Source: Taxillus chinensis (taxonomy: Eukaryota; Streptophyta; Magnoliopsida; Santalales; Loranthaceae). From it: a stretch of 64,000 nucleotides of DNA. Made by a program: the position numbers and the translations under genes. Positions 54,998 through 64,000 of this stretch are shown in pieces; within the stretch, counting starts at the first letter, position 1; every line of letters begins with the position of its first letter. The notes beneath the pieces are model-generated. The model worked only from the letters and a program-made list of their open reading frames with translations, made no database searches and was not told where the DNA came from. The DNA lies in NCBI GenBank assembly GCA_023512835.1, contig CM042087.1, positions 19,721,260-19,785,259 of the forward strand, read 5' to 3'.

Positions 54998-57319
54998 ATG
55001 GTGCGCACAAGGAGGACTGGCCAGGAGGAGGTGCACTCACCTAGTGCTGATAGCCAACCTGAAGAGGAGATACTCTTGAGGCATGCTCTTGATATGCAGG
55101 CTTTGGAGGCTTTGGAGGCTTCAAAGCCGGGCGGGCTAGAGAGGTGGCTCTTAAAATTCAAAATTTGGGATTACAAAGGTTAGTATCCTTGACCCGGCTA
55201 TTTCCTACTCGCCCTACAAGAATTTTATGCATCTGTCTCTGTGAGTGAGGATGAACTGATAGGGGTTGTGCAAGGGGTTTATGTCAGAATTACCCCTGAA
55301 ATTATTAGACATTGCTTTAACCTCCCTGCACCCAGTGATAGCCTTCCTCAGCTAAGTCTAGGAGAATTTGGTACTGCATGCAACTATGCTAGAAAATTTC
55401 AAAGTAGAAGGCAGTATACCAAGAATGGTTTTGTTGGAAAATTTAGATGCCTAGCATACCTAGTAGGAAAATGCTTATTGATTCAGACCAGTGGGATAGA
55501 TAGTGTGCCTAAGCCACACCTGGAGTTGATGTATAGCATTGAGCATATGCTAAATGTGGATTGGGCCACTACCATTTTTAAATGGTGGAAGAAAAACTCA
55601 TCAAAATAGATAAATGGCAGATTTTTGTGTTTGATATTTCAAAGCATGCCTGCTTTGCATTTTTCCTCCATGGATAGCATCACTTTTCCTTCTCACTGGG
55701 TGTTACGAGTATTGCATGCTGAAGGAGGTTTGGGGATCAGTACCAGAGGACATTGGGCAACCAATGTTCCTCCTCCATCACAGCCCGCTAGGCACAGTGT
55801 TTATGTGGAGTGATCCACTGACTTTGCAAGGGAGACCTCTCCTCATGTGGATCCAAGGAAGCAGACTCTATACAGACTCACTGCCATGTACATGCAGTTC
55901 AACGTACACAAAGAAGATATTTTCAATTTCTTTCAAGGCATTAGTGGGCAGGTGGTGAGGGAAGTGGAGGTCATCAATTGGGCAGTCACTAATGGGCACA
56001 TCACTAGTGCCCAATTTGAAGAATTAATGGCCCTCATCTCTGGAGACCAACAAGCTACTTCATAACCTAGAACCAGAGCATGGGAGGCCCCAGATGTAGC
56101 TGCTCATGCATCTCCTAGAGCATGGGAAGCCCCAGAAGCTCCTCCTACTGCATCTAACGAAGCTTGGAGGCAAGAAACACAGCAGCTCAAGGAGGCAAAT
56201 GCTAGAACCCAGCGCGAGGTGGAAGCCCTGAGGAAGGACAACAAAGAAGTCAAAGGCCTCCTAGGCAAAATCTGGAAGGCCTTGAGCAAGAGGAAAGCAT
56301 CAAAATGTTCTCCTATAGTGGAGATATTTGATAAAGAACCCTCTCCATCTCCTGAAGTTTCTTATCCAGCCCAGGCGGATCCACCTCAACCAGAATCTTC
56401 AGCTAGGCCATCCTACTATCAGCCTCAAGAGGAGAAAGAGCCAACAGAAGGGTATTCACCCTTCCAGCCTTTTACTGATCCTGCATATTCTCAGGCTATT
56501 GTGCCTGTTATACATCCTGTCTCTTGGGGTACATACATGCCTGCTGAACCTGAAGACCTTCTTGGCCCTCCTATCTATTTAATCATTAACCCAGCCTTAT
56601 CATCTACTGAAAGTCAAGCAGCATTTGAAGACTTCATTAATTCTCAGGTGTTAAGGGCTCGATTTGCAAGGGACATGGACCTCTTCACCTCGTTTGTCCT
56701 TCAAAGGATTTTAGGCGATGAATATCTATATTCAGATGAGGTGGACTTGTTTTATAGGACTATGCATTTTGTTGTGGAGGCTGAGCATCATAATTACCCA
56801 CTGTCCCAGTATACCTCTATTATGTTGTGCGAGCTTTATGAGCAACCTTTGACTGAAAGTGTGTGGCGCCAGCGTATAAATGGGCAGAATGAAGGGCACC
56901 GTCCTTGGCATGGTATACTCGAGGTGTTGATCCCTATGCACATTGATCGTCACTATGTCTTGGTGCGTGTGGATTTGAGTGCAGGGCATGCGGTGCTTTA
57001 TGATCCAAGCCAAGGCGAAGGGTTCACCAGAAGAAAGAGACGGCTTGTTCATGGGCTCATAAAAAGAATCAAGGATGCGATGAAACAAGAAAGATTGTTG
57101 CAGGATAAGCTCCCTCTTATTCACCTCAACAAAATGGAAATTCCTCAGCAGCCTGACCAATTCAGCTGTGGGATCTTTGCTTGCTACTACATGATGGCTA
57201 TTCTGCAAGGGAAGGAAACTTGGGAAGTGCGCGGCGAGACGTCGGTTGACTTTGTGGCTCAGGTGCGACGAATGGTGGCTAATGTCATCTACTATTACAG
57301 CTTGCTAACTGAGGGGTAA
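54998..57319 (+). pseudogene. Athila ORF2: plant-transposon-type N-terminus, coiled coil, Ulp1-like C48 protease
   Basis: ATG at 54998 (MVRTRRTGQEEVHSPSADSQ), then after a stop at about 55180: FYASVSVSEDELIGVVQGVYVRITPEII...DSLPQLSLGEFG, CLAYLVGKCLL and LNVDWATTIFKWWKK, homologous to the copia ORF2. A TAG at 55607-55609 and frame changes follow; next come MYMQFNVHKEDIFNFFQGISGQVV and a TAA near 56063. The last 366 codons (56219-57319) are open: charged coiled coil, Pro-rich linker, helical domain, then protease with DRHYVLVRVDL, AVLYDPSQ and IPQQPDQFSCGIFACYYM. Within that segment His 245, Asp 262, Gln 311 and Cys 317 give Ulp1 spacing (17 and 6). No signal peptide or membrane segment seen, so it is not an envelope protein. 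Confidence 0.88.
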
Positions 57320-58887
57320 GTATTTTCCTACTCCCTATTTTATGCCATGAGGACATAGCATATTTTAAGTGTGGTGTATGGACAGTAACTTGAACTACTT
57401 GCTTGTCTTTTATGTTGTGATTGCATGTTTTATTTATAATTTTAAAAAAAAAAAAAAAAACAAAAAAAAATATTTTTAGTTGCATGATTGTTTGAGTTGT
57501 TTGCTTGAATGATTTGCTTGTGGAGACATGGATATTAAGTATGCAATTTTGGCCTACAAATTTTACTTTTTGGGCCACATTAGTATCATGTTGTGATAAG
57601 GGTGTTCAAGTAGTTAAAAGGTGCTCTGAATTGGTTTAATCATGTCTTTATCTTTTGAATGATATCACCATGTTTTTGGAGCTGAGTTTTGAATATTAGC
57701 TGAGCATGAAATGCTATGATAGACCTAAGTAACCCTTAAAGTTGAGTGAAAAAGAAATGAAAAATGAGAACAGCTTCTTTTAGCCTTTGAGTGCCATTTT
57801 AGGGTATGGGTAATAATTGCTACTCTTCTTGCATTCAACATTGGTTATTTAATGGTTGGAGTCAAGTAAGCATGTGATTATTTATTAGTGCTCAATGTTT
57901 GGTGTCTGGAGTTAGGATGCAAGACCTTTACGTCACTTTGACTTCCTATGTATCCTAATTTTTTGTTTGTTGTATTGTAAACATAAAAGGCTGTGATATA
58001 GAATGTGAAAAAGCCATCACTTAATTGGGAAATGGGATGTGAGACATCAATGAATTTCTGTCTCCCCTTATGTAGCAAAATGGCGAGGGGTATACATTAG
58101 AAAAATCAGTCTTATTTATGTGTTATGTGAAAAAGAGAGAGTGAATAATCCATCATGGGAGAGCATAAAATGCAACCTTGTAAGGTTATTACTTAAAAAA
58201 AAGAAAAAAAGAAAAAAAAGAAAGAAAGATTCAGAATAAAAGCCACATTGGCTTGATGTTTATGTGTGATTGTTTAGATTTGTAGCTACATTGGCTGAAT
58301 TGTGTTTTGTTTTAAGAGTGTTGAGCTCAATTCTTTAGCTCATGGTTTTGTTTTATCAGTTATTAGAATAGAGTGTGAGTTTATTGAGTTTAGACTAGCG
58401 TGTGAGTTCAAATAAAGTAGAATAGAGGGTGTGTTTTCTTTGATGAGCACAATAGGGAACTCTCATGATTGCTTGGCAAATACTTAATCAATAGCTGATG
58501 GTGAGTGTAGAGATAAAGTTTTCTATCCATTGTTCATTGATAGGTATTGGGCTTCAGAATTATTATATTTGAGTGAGGCTGCTTATCCTTGGTAAGCACT
58601 TAAAGGGAAACTAGGTGCTATTTTATCATGGATTGCTTGCTCATATCTGAAATTTAAGTGGTGATATTGCATGGTTGTTGGACTAGGGATATGGACATGA
58701 ATGAACTAAGCTATGACTCATTTTTGATGCTTAAACATTTTATCATGATAGAGTTGCATGCTTAGGAAACCATGATTCTCCTTGATTGTTATTTTATTTT
58801 TCTTCCGTTTGACTGCGTGTTTATTTTATTTTTGCATGCTTGTATGTTTTTGCTTGAGGACAAGCAGTGGTTCAAGTGTGGTGTATT
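57320..58887 (+). other. 3' UTR and polypurine tract of the Athila-like element
   Basis: Non-coding, AT-rich, with an A-tract at about 57444-57470 and an A/G run at 58195-58230. Shares blocks with 48561-49897 in reverse complement. Ends AAGTGTGGTGTATT, the G/T-interrupted purine tract common before Athila LTRs. Confidence 0.75.
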
Positions 58888-59278
58888 TGATAACGTGCAT
58901 TTTATGCCGTTATTCTAGTGTTTATTTAGGATGTTTAAGAGCATGATTAGAGCCTTATTGCTTCATATATCATATATATTTGCTCTAACCCCTATGAAGA
59001 TGCTATTTGCAAATACATGTGTTTTTAAGTTATTTTGGCAGATTTTGGAGCTCACTTTTGACATAGTAGATGGCCTCAAACAATTGGCGTGCAAGAACAA
59101 AAGTTACTTAGAATGATGTCCTCTACCTACCACAGAAATTTCAGAGCATTTGGAGCTGCACGTGAATTCACCCATTTCACGTGCAAGCATATTTTTGCTT
59201 CTCAGGCCTCTACAGGATGCAAGGAAGCTTGGGGAGAAGTTTGAGCTGATTTGGAGCTGCACGTGAATTCACCATATC
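58888..59278 (+). repeat. Truncated 3' LTR of the Athila-like element
   Basis: TGATAACGTGCATTTTATGCC to ATTCACCATATC, the first 391 bp of the LTR; then the sequence jumps to copia (CAGTGAAAGG). The full LTR continues with ACGTGCAAATTC. A TC dinucleotide is shared at the joint. Confidence 0.92.
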
Positions 59279-60493
59279 CAGTGAAAGGTAGTGGCTCTTC
59301 TTAAGTAATAAGCTTTTTATGATTCTCAAATACTACAGTCTCAGTCATCCTTTGAGCATTAAATCATTGAGGATCCTTTCCGTGCAAGCCAACAGTACCA
59401 TGACATACAATAGTTCCTGCTAGTTAATGAATGCAATACCACACAGGTGATATTCGCTCAGAATAAAATGACAAGTAGTGGGAATATCATTTAATTTAAA
59501 CATAAAGGGAATTGCACTCATTTCACTCAAGACTTGAGGATTCATGACAGATTGCACAAAAGTCTTGAACCAGGTTCAGAAGTGGCAAGTTTCATCCATG
59601 TGATTTCTCACTTTCCCGCAGTAGACATGCATGAATCACACTTAGCCAGTACTAATTTTCATGGAGACATAAACAGTTATTAACAGTGTCATACTTATGT
59701 TCATGCACAGGTAATTAGGTTGAAATGAAACACAAGACATCTTTGTGAGACTTATGAATTTAAATCTAACATGCCAAGTTTTGTCAGAAGTTCATTGAAC
59801 CTGGCTTCTTGCAGTGGTTTGGTAAATATGTCGGCAAGTTGATCATTAGTGGATATATACTCCAGGGAAATGTCTTTCTTCAGCACATGGTCACTTATGA
59901 AGTGATGTCTGACCTCAATGTGCTTGGTTTTGGGATGCATAACAGGATTGTTGGAGATTGCAATGGCACTTGTATTGTCACAATACAGAGGCACGGGCTT
60001 CAGGTTAAACCCATAGTCTAAAAGTTGACTGGCCATCCAAAGAAATTGAGCACAATAGCTTCCTACAACAATATATTCAGCTTCAGCTGTGGAGGTTGAA
60101 ACTAAATTCTGTTTCTTGCTATACCAGGATATAAGTCTATTGCCTAGAAGTTGGCATGTTCCACTTGTGCTCTTTCTATCAATCCTGCATCCTGCAAAGT
60201 CTGCATTTGAATATCCTCTTAGTTTGAAATCAGACTCTCTTGGATACTATAGTCCCAAATTCTCAGTTCCCTTCAAATACCGCACAATCCTTTTGACATG
60301 TGACAAGTGGGATTCCTTGGGATTAGCTTGGTATCTGGCACAGATACATGTTGCAAACATTATGTCAGGTCTGCTTGCTGTCAGGTACAGCAAGGATCCA
60401 ATCATGCTTCTGTATTCTGAGATATCCACCTCCTTGCCTGCTTCATCCATATCCAGTTTGGCGTTTGTAGGAACGGGAGTTTTCATGTGTGTC
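59279..60493 (-). repeat. 1.2-kb duplicated copia segment, second copy
   Basis: Near-identical copy of 37173-38385, including the RNase H end (60036-59752) and the RT C-terminal piece (60486-60247) with the same stop after TENLGL. It is followed by an Athila LTR at the same base as the original. Confidence 0.93.
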
Positions 60494-61996
60494 TGATAAT
60501 GTGCATTTTATGCCGTTATTCTAGTGTTTATTTAGGATGTTTAAGAGCATGATTAGAGCCTTATTGCTTCATATATCATATATATTTGCTCTAACCCCTA
60601 GGAAGATGCTATTTGCAAATACATGTGTTTTTAAGTTGTTTTGGCAGATTTTGGAGCTCACTTTTGACATAGTAGATGGCCTCAAACAATTAGCGTGCAA
60701 GAACAAAAGTTTCTTAGAATGATGTCCTCTACCTACCACAGAAATTTCAGAGCATTTGGAGCTGCACGTGAATTCGCCCATTTCACGTGCAAGCATATTT
60801 TTGCTTCTCAGGCCTCTACAGAATGCAAGGAAGCTTGGGGAGAAGTTTAAGCTGATTTGGAGCTACACGTGAATTCACCATATCACGTGCAAATTCACGT
60901 GCAGAGATATTTTTGGACCGATCCTATCGTTTTTCCATGTCCAAATTGTGGATGGAAGATAGAGATTTTAAAGTTTCGAGTGTTACTTATCAAAACTACG
61001 TCGTTTTGATAAATGGGCTAGGTTACACACCTCAAGGCCCATCCAACCTCTATAAATACAGCCTCCACGCCCCCTGCTATGTATCCTAGACCCCCCTACA
61101 CGTTTTTAGAGAAAGAGAGAGACTTCACGACTTGGAGGTTGCTCCTTGACCTAGGAGAGCAGCCGTCGCAGCCGTTGCAGCAGCCGTCGCGGATTTTGGA
61201 GCCTGGATTTGAAGCTTTGTTGCACACGTGGATTAGAAGAAGATGTTTAGCTTTTCTGCTATGGTTTTGCTTGTAATCATGCGTGAGTAGTTCTTATAAT
61301 CTAGGGGAGCAATGTAACCCCCTTGTTGCTTTGCTGTGTTTATGAATATTGGGTTTGGATGATTGAGTTTTGCATGCTTTATGAATCTGTTCTTAAGTTC
61401 TATCTTTGGATGTACACCTTGGTATTCTTAGCCCTAGTCTGGGGCGGATTGAGATTCATAATTTATTTGTAATTGGTGTGATCATTATCCTTTTGCAAGT
61501 ATGATTTATTGGCTTTGCATGTCTGTGTGTTTAGATGACCATTCTGGCATACAACTCTTAAAAGGACCTCAATGACCATTTGTTGTCCTTGGCTTATGTT
61601 TAGCATGTTTTCAATCAGACAACCCTAATACCCTGAACCAGTAGAGATAACATAGGGAGGTGAGATTGTGATTCTAGATGCTTTAATCCTTGAATCTTAA
61701 TCCTTGAATCTTAATCCTAAAATCAATTTGCTTTCTTTGTTTATTCAGAAAACCAAATAAAAATTAGATCTTTAGTTAAAAAAAAGAATTCGTTTTTGCC
61801 AAGACATTGTTTTAAGCAAGATTAATTTGGTGATTTGAGTTAAAGCTAGATAACTTGGTAATCTCTATGGGATCGACCCCTTTCTTGTCACTATTCTAAT
61901 TAGCATTAGTTAAGGGAATTAATATTTTGAGAAGGGATTTAAACGACAGTAGCTTAACCCTCACTTGGGTTTCGCTCACGAAATACCCGTTCGTCA
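60494..61996 (+). mobile_element. Solo LTR of the Athila-like family
   Basis: TGATAATGTGC...CGTTCGTCA, 1503 bp, flanked by copia RT sequence with gtgtc (60489-60493) and atgtc (61997-62001). Palindrome at about 60987-61012 and CTATAAATA near 61052. This is complete where the LTR at 58888 is cut. Confidence 0.9.
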
Positions 61997-62800
61997 ATGT
62001 CACATCAGTCATCTTAGACTTCTTCAGTATCTCCTTTATGTATTTGGTTTGACTGGTAAAAATCCCATCCTCCAACTACTTGATCTCCAATCCAAGGAAG
62101 AATGAGAGTTCTCCCATCATACTCATTTCATATTCACTTTTCATTAGATGGGAGAAGTCTTCACATTGCTTTTTGTCCCTTGATCTGAAAATGATGTCAT
62201 CCACATAAATTTGGACTATCAAGGGTGATCCTTTTCCTTCCTTGAGAAACAGTGTGGGGTCAATTTTGCCTTTTCTGAACTTATTCTTGATCAAAAACTC
62301 TGACAATGTTTCATACCACGCTCTGGGAGCTTGTTTTAGTCCACAAAGAGCCTTTTTCAGTTTGTATACCTTGTGCTCTTGGTTTGGCTCTAGAAATCCG
62401 GGTGGTTGTTCAATATAGACTTCTTCTTGGAGGTCTCCATTCAAGAAAGCACTCTTGACATCCATCTGATAAACTTTGAAGTCCTTGAATGCTGTATATG
62501 CTAAGAACATGCGAATGGCCTCTAGTCTAGCAACTGGTGCGAAGGTTTCATCATAGTCGATTCCTTCTTCTTGTTTGTATCCTTTTTTAACTAGTCTGGC
62601 CTTGTTTCTGATTACAACACCATCAGCATCAAGTTTGTTTTTGAAGATCCATTTTATGCCAATGACTTGCTGTGATCTGGGCCTATTGACCAACTCCCAT
62701 ACTTTCTGTCTTTTGAACTGATTTAATTCTTCTTGCATCGCATCAATCCAATGGTGATCCTGAACTGCATCATCAACTGATTTTGGCTCCACTTATGATA
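61997..62800 (-). pseudogene. Reverse transcriptase of copia element 2, N-terminal and palm part
   Basis: Encodes [90 protein letters not shown] and the palm [10 protein letters not shown] with both Asp present. A TAG near 62076 (after LGLEIK) is followed in frame by sequence up to ILKKSKMTDVT at the Athila insertion site. The polypeptide would continue at 38385. Confidence 0.92.
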
Positions 62801-64000
62801 GGAAACACATATACAGATTTTCATGAAGTGTGGCAGCCCATGTTTTAACTCGTGCAGCAGGATCTCTAATTATTAGTTCAGAAGGGTGGTCCTTTAACCT
62901 TCTTCTTGCCTTTGGAAGGTCTTCTCTTTCTTCATGATGAATGCCCAATTGCTCGATGTCAGGCTCTTGGGCTGGTAGAAGTGGTAGATTCTAAACAAGT
63001 TGAATGTTAGAGTCATGATTTTCTACTGGTTTTTGACTTGGTTCCTCAGCAACTGGTTCAGCTCTATGTACATCAGGTTCAGGTACGTCTTCCATTGTTT
63101 CTGTAGTAGTGGGATTATCTATGTCTTGGTGTTCTACAACGACAATGTCCTGCACTTCATTTACATTTGGGTCTCCTCTTTGCATTCCATGGTTAGTCTC
63201 ATCAAAAGAAACATGAATAGACTCTTCAACAACTTTGGTTCTTGTATTAAATACACGATAAGCCTTGCTAGTCATGGAATATCCAACAAGATATCCATCA
63301 TCTGATTTGGCATCAAACTTGTTCAAGTAATCCTTGCCATTGTTCAGAATGTAGCAAGTACACCCGAAGATCCTTAGATGACCAATGTTTGGTCTCCTTC
63401 CCTTCCATAACTCATAGGGTGTTTTCATGGCTCGTTTGTTAATTAGAGTTCTGTTTTATACATAACAAGCAATGGCAACAGCTTCAGCCCATAAGGATTT
63501 TGGGAACTGAGCTCCTGTCAACATGGTTGTAGCTGCTTCAACTAATGTTCGATTCTTTCTTTCAGCCACTCCATTTTGTTGTGGAGTTCTTGCTGCTGAG
63601 AAATTATGCTAGATATCATGTTCAGTACAAACTCTAACATATCATAAAATTCAAATTCCTTGCCATGATCGTAGCGAATGTAGTTAATAGAAAGACTCTT
63701 AACATTTGTGACCCAATTGAAGAGTTCAACAAGATTCTCAAATGTTTTAGTTTTGTTTTTGAGAAACATGACCCATGTGTATCTGGTATAGTCATCTACT
63801 ACTGCAAGAAAGTATCGTGCACCAGATAAGGAAGACACATTTATTGGTCCACATAGGTCCATGTGCAGAAGTTCGAGTGGTTGTATGATTGAGGTTTTAT
63901 CTACATTCTTAAAAGAATGTTTAACCTGCTTACCCAGCTGACAATCCCTACAAGGGTGTTTTTTCTCATAAACATGCTTGGGTAAGCCCTCAACTAAATC
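62801..64000 (-). pseudogene. Integrase of copia element 2 (runs off the window)
   Basis: From the right edge: a zinc-domain remnant, then core motifs MDLCGPINVSSLSGARYFLAVVDDYTRYTW and SINYIRYDHGKEF, with a frameshift near 63650-63600 before the RNRTLVEAA-type region. The C-terminal part YELWKGRRPNIGHLRIFGCTCYILN...YLVGYSMTSKAYRVFN (63428-62991) and an acidic/Pro linker follow, ending in stops near 62991 and 62800. Closely similar to element 1 at 22478-22161. Confidence 0.88.

Larger units (their letters stand above)
38386..59278 (+). mobile_element. Athila-like Ty3/gypsy element with extra C48-protease ORF, 3' LTR truncated
   Basis: Inserted in the RT gene of copia element 2 (gtgtc at 38381-38385). 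Plus-strand order: 5' LTR (38386-41830, carrying a solo LTR), PBS 41834-41851, gag, protease, RT, RNase H, integrase (split by 47059-53739), ORF2 (54998-57319), polypurine tract, and the first 391 bp of the 3' LTR (58888-59278). The RT wording (EVFMDDFSVFG, LPPPTNEKGVRSFLGHAGFYRRFIKDFSKI) and the PBS type identify the Athila lineage. Confidence 0.9.
30345..64000 (-). mobile_element. Sirevirus-like Ty1/copia element 2, interrupted by an Athila-like element
   Basis: The minus strand, from the right edge, reads integrase, RT (to 61997), [Athila insertion 38386-61996], RT end and RNase H (38385-37644), a spacer, an extra C48-protease ORF (35792-32799), a polypurine-tract cluster, and the 3' LTR (32387-30345). 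The RT sequence is continuous across the insertion, with gtgtc at 38381-38385 and atgtc at 61997-62001. The 5' LTR, gag and protease lie beyond the window. Same family as element 1. Confidence 0.88.

Noticed and set aside
28262..57319. Ulp1-like ORFs as cargo of MULE DNA transposons
   Set aside because: No long terminal inverted repeats or 9-bp duplications seen around them, and each lies between pol or gag and a 3' LTR in element sense.
60494..61996. Reading this LTR as the normal 3' LTR of the Athila element
   Set aside because: It is preceded by duplicated copia sequence and the target duplication, not by the element's 3' UTR; the true 3' LTR starts at 58888 after a polypurine tract.
1..64000. 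Host protein-coding gene
   Set aside because: No frame outside the retroelement parts showed a known host domain or exon-like pattern by eye; a small one could be missed without searches.

Overview
The window reads as gene-poor, repeat-saturated chromatin of a flowering plant, probably a eudicot. Nearly all of the 64 kb can be assigned to nested LTR retrotransposons. The signs are plant-type primer-binding sites (TGGTATCAGAGC and TGGCGCCGTTGCCGG), TG...CA long terminal repeats, 5-bp target-site duplications, and gag/protease/RT/RNase H/integrase remnants of the Tat/Ogre-like, Tekay-like chromovirus, Athila-like and Sirevirus-like (Ty1/copia) lineages. I found no host gene, tRNA or rRNA gene, and I cannot name the species.

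Left block (1-21195). A plus-strand Tat/Ogre-like Ty3/gypsy element begins before the window and ends at 20612. It keeps parts of gag, protease, RT and the integrase tail. It also has a 31-bp minisatellite in its 3' UTR and a 2.5-kb LTR built largely of short repeats. Its gag is split by an 11.8-kb minus-strand Tekay-like element (472-12232, TSD ccaat). That element's 3' LTR is in turn split by a small deletion-derivative element (1213-3111). Bases 20613-21195 are an LTR fragment of the same family as the small element.

Middle block (21196-30344). A minus-strand Sirevirus-like copia element keeps its 5' LTR (26164-28142), gag, integrase and the RNase H end, but has lost most of RT and its 3' end. 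Next to it, on the plus strand, are the decayed end of another element's C48 (Ulp1-like) protease ORF, a polypurine tract and an LTR full of CGGAGTAAGGA-like repeats.

Right block (30345-64000). A second minus-strand Sirevirus-like element has its 3' LTR at 30345-32387, a cluster of polypurine tracts, a ~3-kb extra ORF (35792-32799) ending in a C48 protease, and pol. Pol is interrupted by a plus-strand Athila-like element (38386-59278, TSD gtgtc) and resumes at 61997. The Athila element carries a Tekay-type solo LTR in its 5' LTR (39533-41362, TSD ttgca) and a 6.7-kb non-autonomous Athila relative inside its integrase gene (47059-53739, TSD ggctc). Past pol it also has its own C48-protease ORF (54998-57319). 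A 1.2-kb duplicate of copia sequence plus a solo Athila LTR (59279-61996) records a later rearrangement.

The main discovery candidate is the shared downstream ORF. Sirevirus-like copia, Athila-like gypsy, a pol-less Athila derivative and a fourth degenerate element all place a Ulp1-like cysteine protease ORF between pol (or gag) and the 3' LTR, where other members of these lineages carry env-like ORFs. At least the first three share N-terminal homology. The H/D/Q/C catalytic set with H-to-D spacing of 17 and Q-to-C spacing of 6 is kept in three of the four. Two of these ORFs have their own TATA-type promoter just upstream.
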